Positions 60,114 to 64,000 of a DNA stretch of 64,000 nt are shown here, piece by piece; positions within the stretch are counted from its first letter, which is position 1; every line of letters starts with the position of its first letter. The notes under the pieces were generated by a model. The model was not told where the DNA came from, searched no databases, and saw only the letters and a list, made by a program, of their open reading frames with translations. Position numbers and translations under genes: made by a program. This DNA comes from Pestalotiopsis fici W106-1 (taxonomy: Eukaryota; Ascomycota; Sordariomycetes; Amphisphaeriales; Sporocadaceae), in NCBI RefSeq assembly GCF_000516985.1, contig NW_006917091.1, positions 5,266,518-5,330,517 on the forward strand, read 5' to 3'.

Positions 60114-62117
60114 AGCTCTCGTCCCAGCAGCAAGCGCCGCCACAACTCGGGGGCGCAAAACGCAACGGAGAGCACTAATAGCAGAAGAGCAGCGCAGCTC
60201 AGCGAGCCCAGCAAGCTTGTTGGAAAGACTTTTTAGCACCAAAATCTACACGCTAAATTTAGACCATCCGTAGACCTGGCTCTCGCCCAGCGGGATCTAC
60301 GTGCCTCACTAACAAGTATACGACGCGGTGTGTGCTGGGGGAGAGAGGAGGTTGGGATCCTTGATCTCACTGCGCACTCGTTGCGCGCCCGTGTTCAGCT
60401 CGGCCGTGTGTCATAACGGTCGATGCCCAGCACCCATTGCCGGTTTAGTGCCCAAGGTAAAAGACAAGACGGAACACACCGCTACACCTTTTCCTTCCTA
60501 CCTCGGTGGCAATAGTCGTCAGCTTTCACTCACGAAGGGGTCATGTGACATCATTTTTATATATCAGCTGTGCTATGCACTGTCCAGAATGGGTGAACCC
60601 AGCACGGAGAAGGCAACCGTAACGAGCCGGCTCAATTTCCATGCTGGAGGAGAATGCAAGCACTTTGTCCACCATAGCCGCTGAAGAGCAGCCAAGTACG
60701 TAGTATGACCGAACTTGTCTCTCCAAAACAACAGGCGCCCCGGGACCATGACGACTGTAGGTTGCCAAAAAGTCGGTGTAACCAGAACCTGCAGAGCGTG
60801 ATGACAGAATTGGACACAGGCTGCGGCGTCACTGCATGTCGGGGGCTGTCTCTAGCCGATACCTGTTTCTTCCCTTCGTGATGAAGCATCAGGCATTGCT
60901 CTCAAAAAGAATCATGTTTGATGTTTTTTTTTTCTTCCCCTAGAGACTTGTTGATATCGCTTCTGAGTGGTCGCAAATTCGACCCATATGAATTTTTGTG
61001 AGTGGTTCGATATTTCTTCATTTTCCGCGCACACTGGCTGGTCCCAATTTTTCGCTCCATTCCCGAAGCAAGGGTCTTTGCATTGCTGCCTATCAGCGAT
61101 CTGATACGTATGTGAATGCATCGACCAGGTTCGACGCGCCAGGCTGCAAGTACCGAACTCGACAGTTCCCGAAACGTTCTATGCATGCGCATGGTTTTGC
61201 CGATTATCGATACACAATGTGACGCTGGCCTGGGTCCTGCTATGCTGAACTGTAATAATTGTTCCGTAACTTCATCCAAAGGACCGTCAGCATTGCTGAC
61301 ACATCGATTAAAATCATAGACCATCTTGCATGTGGACTTATGCACCTACCTATGCTAATGGTCGTTCTCGGTTGTAACTATTGGTTAGAGTTGATATAAA
61401 TACCACAGATAAATAACAAAGATAAATAAAAGGACCTATGATATCAAAGATGATCTCACCGAAGCAAGAGTATACCGTGTGAAAAGACATAATTCAATGA
61501 TCATAGAGTTAGTTCCGCCAAGCCTATCCCAGCAGCAACGCCGCGGGCGAATCAACATTCAGAACCGCATCTCTGAGCTCTGATTCGGCCTCAGCTCCCT
61601 GGCTATTGCATGTTCTGGAAAGAGCTAAGCAACACCAAAATTTTGATAAGCTCCATCTTGTGCTTCATACAGCTACGTAGCTGATTTCCCAATTCCAATA
61701 GGAGCAAAATGGGACGTTCCTGACGCCAGCCCCATTCTTGCCGACGCGACGGCGTGTGTTATTGTCGGCAGCTCCCGCGTGTGCTGTCGGGAGCTATGGC
61801 AAGGTCGAGACCAAATCGATATAGAATGACTGTTATGATTCGTTTGCTTATAATTTCCGACGTCATTGTTCCCCTATCATATGCTTTAGTGCAGGTGTAA
61901 GCACAATCGTTGCCGGCGGCAAAAAGAGCCAACTCGTTCTGTTGTGGACTCTGGTCATCTTACTGTAATAACCTTTTGCGCGATCAGGCTACATTGGTCC
62001 GCTATGCGCTGAGGCTGGGATTCGTGACGACAAGATACTTTCTCAGCCACCTCAGTTTGTTCATACAGTATGATTGTCAAGTAGCTAAAGACTAAACGCA
62101 TGCCGATGGGAGACCCT

Positions 62118-63326
62118 CTACCGCTGGGCGGCTTTCATTATCATACCGAAGATCTTGGAATCGTTCTCGGCGTCTTCAATAGTCGTCTTTACAGGCTTGC
62201 CTGTGGTGTACCATTCGTACATCTCCCTAAACTCTTGCGTATATGCGTCTTCATACGTGATTCTGAATTGTGTCTCCTTGTACACGCCACCATCATTCTC
62301 GGCAACTTTGACGTAGATGGGTAGCCCCTTGACGTAGGGCGTATCATACTGGATTCGCACAGTCTTTTCTTGGCTGTAGACCTCAATATGCGCGTCGAAA
62401 CGAGGTACATTGTCAATGCCAGACTCGTAGGCCACATGGAAGCCCTCGTACTCGAAGATAGCACTGAGAGGAATGTCAGCTAACAGGCCACTCGATTTTT
62501 CATTTGAACTTAGCCACCTACTTCCAGAAAAGTCCAGCTGAGCATGCACCACGAACCGACTTGGGCATCCCGAGCGCTTCACGCATAGCCGAAAGATCAT
62601 GAGATCCTAAGCCTCCTAACAACCGCCAAAGCCGCCGGTTTGACTCTGAGTCACTGGCACCGCATTCTGCCAAGCCCGTGGTGACCGTTTCCGCAGTTTT
62701 GTCAGAAAGGTCCCGAGAATCTTGCTGGGAGAAATCTGTAAACTTCTTGGGAAAAGTGCCAGACTGGTCGACAAACGTAGAGTTTGGACCGATGATATCT
62801 AAAATAGGTAAGCAACGTGTTAGTACGAGATCAAGGGTTATACCTCACCTCTCACGCGGGCGTAAAGAATCTTGTCCATGCCACCAATAAGCTCGACAGC
62901 TTTTTGAAAGGCAGCAGCATATCTGCGCATGTAGCCAACCATGACCTTGCCGCGGGATCCGGCCTCAGCGTCCCGAATCCGATGGAGATCGCGCACGTTG
63001 AGCGCCGCGGGCTTCTCGAGAAAGACGTGTTTGTGGTGCTGCAATGCCAGGACGGCGTGTTCGGCATGGTGCGCATCACTGCTCGCCACCAAGACCACGT
63101 CCACGTCGGCCGACGCACACAGCTCGGCGGGCGTCGTTGTGGTGCTCGGGGTGACGCCGCCCATGACCCTGCTCTTGCAGTGGTCCAGGGCTGAAGCCGA
63201 GGCGTCGCAGAGGTATGTGATGCGAAAGTAGTCTGAGAGGAATCCCAAAGTCGGGATGTGAACTACCTGTGCGATCTCGCCGCAGCCGATCAGACCGACG
63301 CGGACGAGCTTTTGGGTCGAAGCCAT
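62118..63326 (-). CDS. Gfo/Idh/MocA-family NAD(P)-dependent oxidoreductase
   Basis: A soluble dehydrogenase of the inositol 2-dehydrogenase/glucose-fructose oxidoreductase family; the substrate, probably a sugar or polyol, cannot be read from the sequence. Exons are 63326..62849, 62798..62522 and 62463..62118 (366 residues). Donors are GTGAGG and GTAGGT, both weaker than usual, but the phases and the protein agree; intron 2 has a CTGAC branch point. The Rossmann fold starts at VRVGLIGCGEIAQ; VFLEKPAALN holds the conserved EKP; the second part has YARVRDIIGPNSTFV and then GGLGSHDLSAMREALGMPK, in which the His is the usual catalytic position; the C-terminal sheet domain has FWNAIFEYEGFHVAYESG. 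There is no signal peptide or peroxisomal end (QR at the C-terminus). Confidence 0.9.
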
Positions 63327-64000
63327 ATGAAAGAGATTGGATATCGGGGTTTACTCGAAGTTCTTGGAATTAATTAAAGATCTCAGAACGTGTATGTCAG
63401 ACGCTAGTATTCAAGTCGAACGTTGTTCTTTGTTGTAATTCTTGAGTTGATCCGATCCATTACACTGGGTACAGAGCGAGAAATATATACACGTGGTGAC
63501 GAGTGACCCATTTTATATCCTGCACTATGACATTCGGATTTTCATAAGATCCAAGCTTACAAAGCTGCAGAACAACAAACAGCCTCGTGGGATAACAACG
63601 GTGAAATACTCAATTGCTATAAAGCACAATCAATGCCCGTTCCCATCAACTGGTTGCACATTGTATAATAGGGCAAAATCATGCCGGGATCTGTAGCCAG
63701 ACCTGTATAGCTCAAGTGGATCGCGCGGGGAAAGTTGAAATGGGTTGATTACTCTTGGAATAGTCAACCCAGGTGGTGCTAGCTCGTGACTTCCCCCAAA
63801 TCGGCAGAGCCCACCTTCATTGCCAATCATGTTCGTTTCCGAGACGTGGGTGCTGGGTTTCGACGGCATCTTCGCCGTCTTGCCGTCTTGCATAAGAACG
63901 GCCTCAGGTCCTCTCGTCCTTTACGATGACTCTGCTTGCGAGTAGATGGGGTTGTGTAGTCGACCCCGCATATTGAAACTCGACCGTCTCGACTGTCAAG
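63327..64000. other. Right edge, no complete gene; possible partial frame on the minus strand
   Basis: Upstream region of the oxidoreductase. On the minus strand a frame is open from about 63943 to 63630 (contains PEAVLMQDGKTAKMPSKPS), and another open from the right edge ends near 63908 (contains VEFQYAGSTTQPHLLASR). Either could be an exon of a gene that continues beyond the window, but neither is recognisable. Confidence 0.3.

Larger units (their letters stand above)
54924..62117. other. 7.2 kb gap upstream of hapB, no convincing gene
   Basis: I read both strands and found only short overlapping frames without family character or a consistent splice chain. Further CCAAT boxes occur at about 56793 (plus) and, on the minus strand, near 56898, 57674 and 57833. 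Tetranucleotide repeats (GCGT)4 at 57439-57454 and (GTCC)5 at 60094-60113, and GGCAA repeats at about 55806-55830, are present. It may hold a long hapB leader, noncoding transcripts or a fast-evolving gene that I cannot see. Confidence 0.45.

Overview
This window is a piece of nuclear chromosome from a filamentous ascomycete (Pezizomycotina, most likely Sordariomycetes; I cannot fix the genus). The reasons are: short introns, mostly 50-140 nt, with GTRNGT donors and CTAAC/CTRAY branch points close to the acceptor; monocistronic genes on both strands; intergenic gaps of 0.3-7 kb; and a set of proteins typical of these fungi (a HAP2/NF-YA factor, a DUF7704-like membrane protein, a Laa2-like AP-1 accessory protein, a single MadBub-type Bub1, mL59). 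I see no prokaryotic features, no CRISPR, no intact transposon, no secondary-metabolite cluster and no tRNA or rRNA gene.

Layout. 0.6-9 kb: two uncharacterised genes, a disordered 760-residue protein on the minus strand and a three-exon protein on the plus strand with a Ser/Lys/Arg repeat. 9-20 kb: PRP28 splicing helicase diverging from mitochondrial ribosomal protein mL59, then DPH4 (diphthamide J-protein), a 14-3-3 protein and the mitochondrial ATPase inhibitor IF1. 20-30 kb: nucleoporin NSP1, a Laa2-like protein and an M1 aminopeptidase. 30-39 kb: a small DUF7704-like membrane protein, an MFS transporter of the phosphate-permease type and AP endonuclease APN1. 39-46 kb: BUB1 checkpoint kinase and enolase. 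48-55 kb: SNM1/PSO2 cross-link repair nuclease, LSM2, and hapB, the NF-YA subunit of the CCAAT-binding complex. 55-62 kb is a 7 kb stretch in which I find no convincing gene. A Gfo/Idh/MocA oxidoreductase lies at 62-63 kb.

The genes are mostly conserved housekeeping functions and do not form a pathway cluster. Thematic overlaps (two DNA-repair enzymes; PRP28 and LSM2 in splicing; IF1 and mL59 in mitochondria) look like ordinary gene order. I worked out exon structures by checking splice-site phase by hand, and nearly all models close in frame with standard splice sites.

Points worth a second look: the uncharacterised protein at 7.5-9.0 kb with two similar Cys-Ser-Ile-Trp segments; possible alternative N-termini for IF1 and the aminopeptidase created by upstream in-frame sequence; two stop-free introns whose length is a multiple of three (Laa2-like gene and BUB1); a 14-nt first exon and 692-nt first intron in LSM2; an inverted CCAAT pair upstream of hapB; two probable PCNA-binding motifs in SNM1; and the 7 kb gap upstream of hapB. 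I did not find a clearly new multi-gene system.
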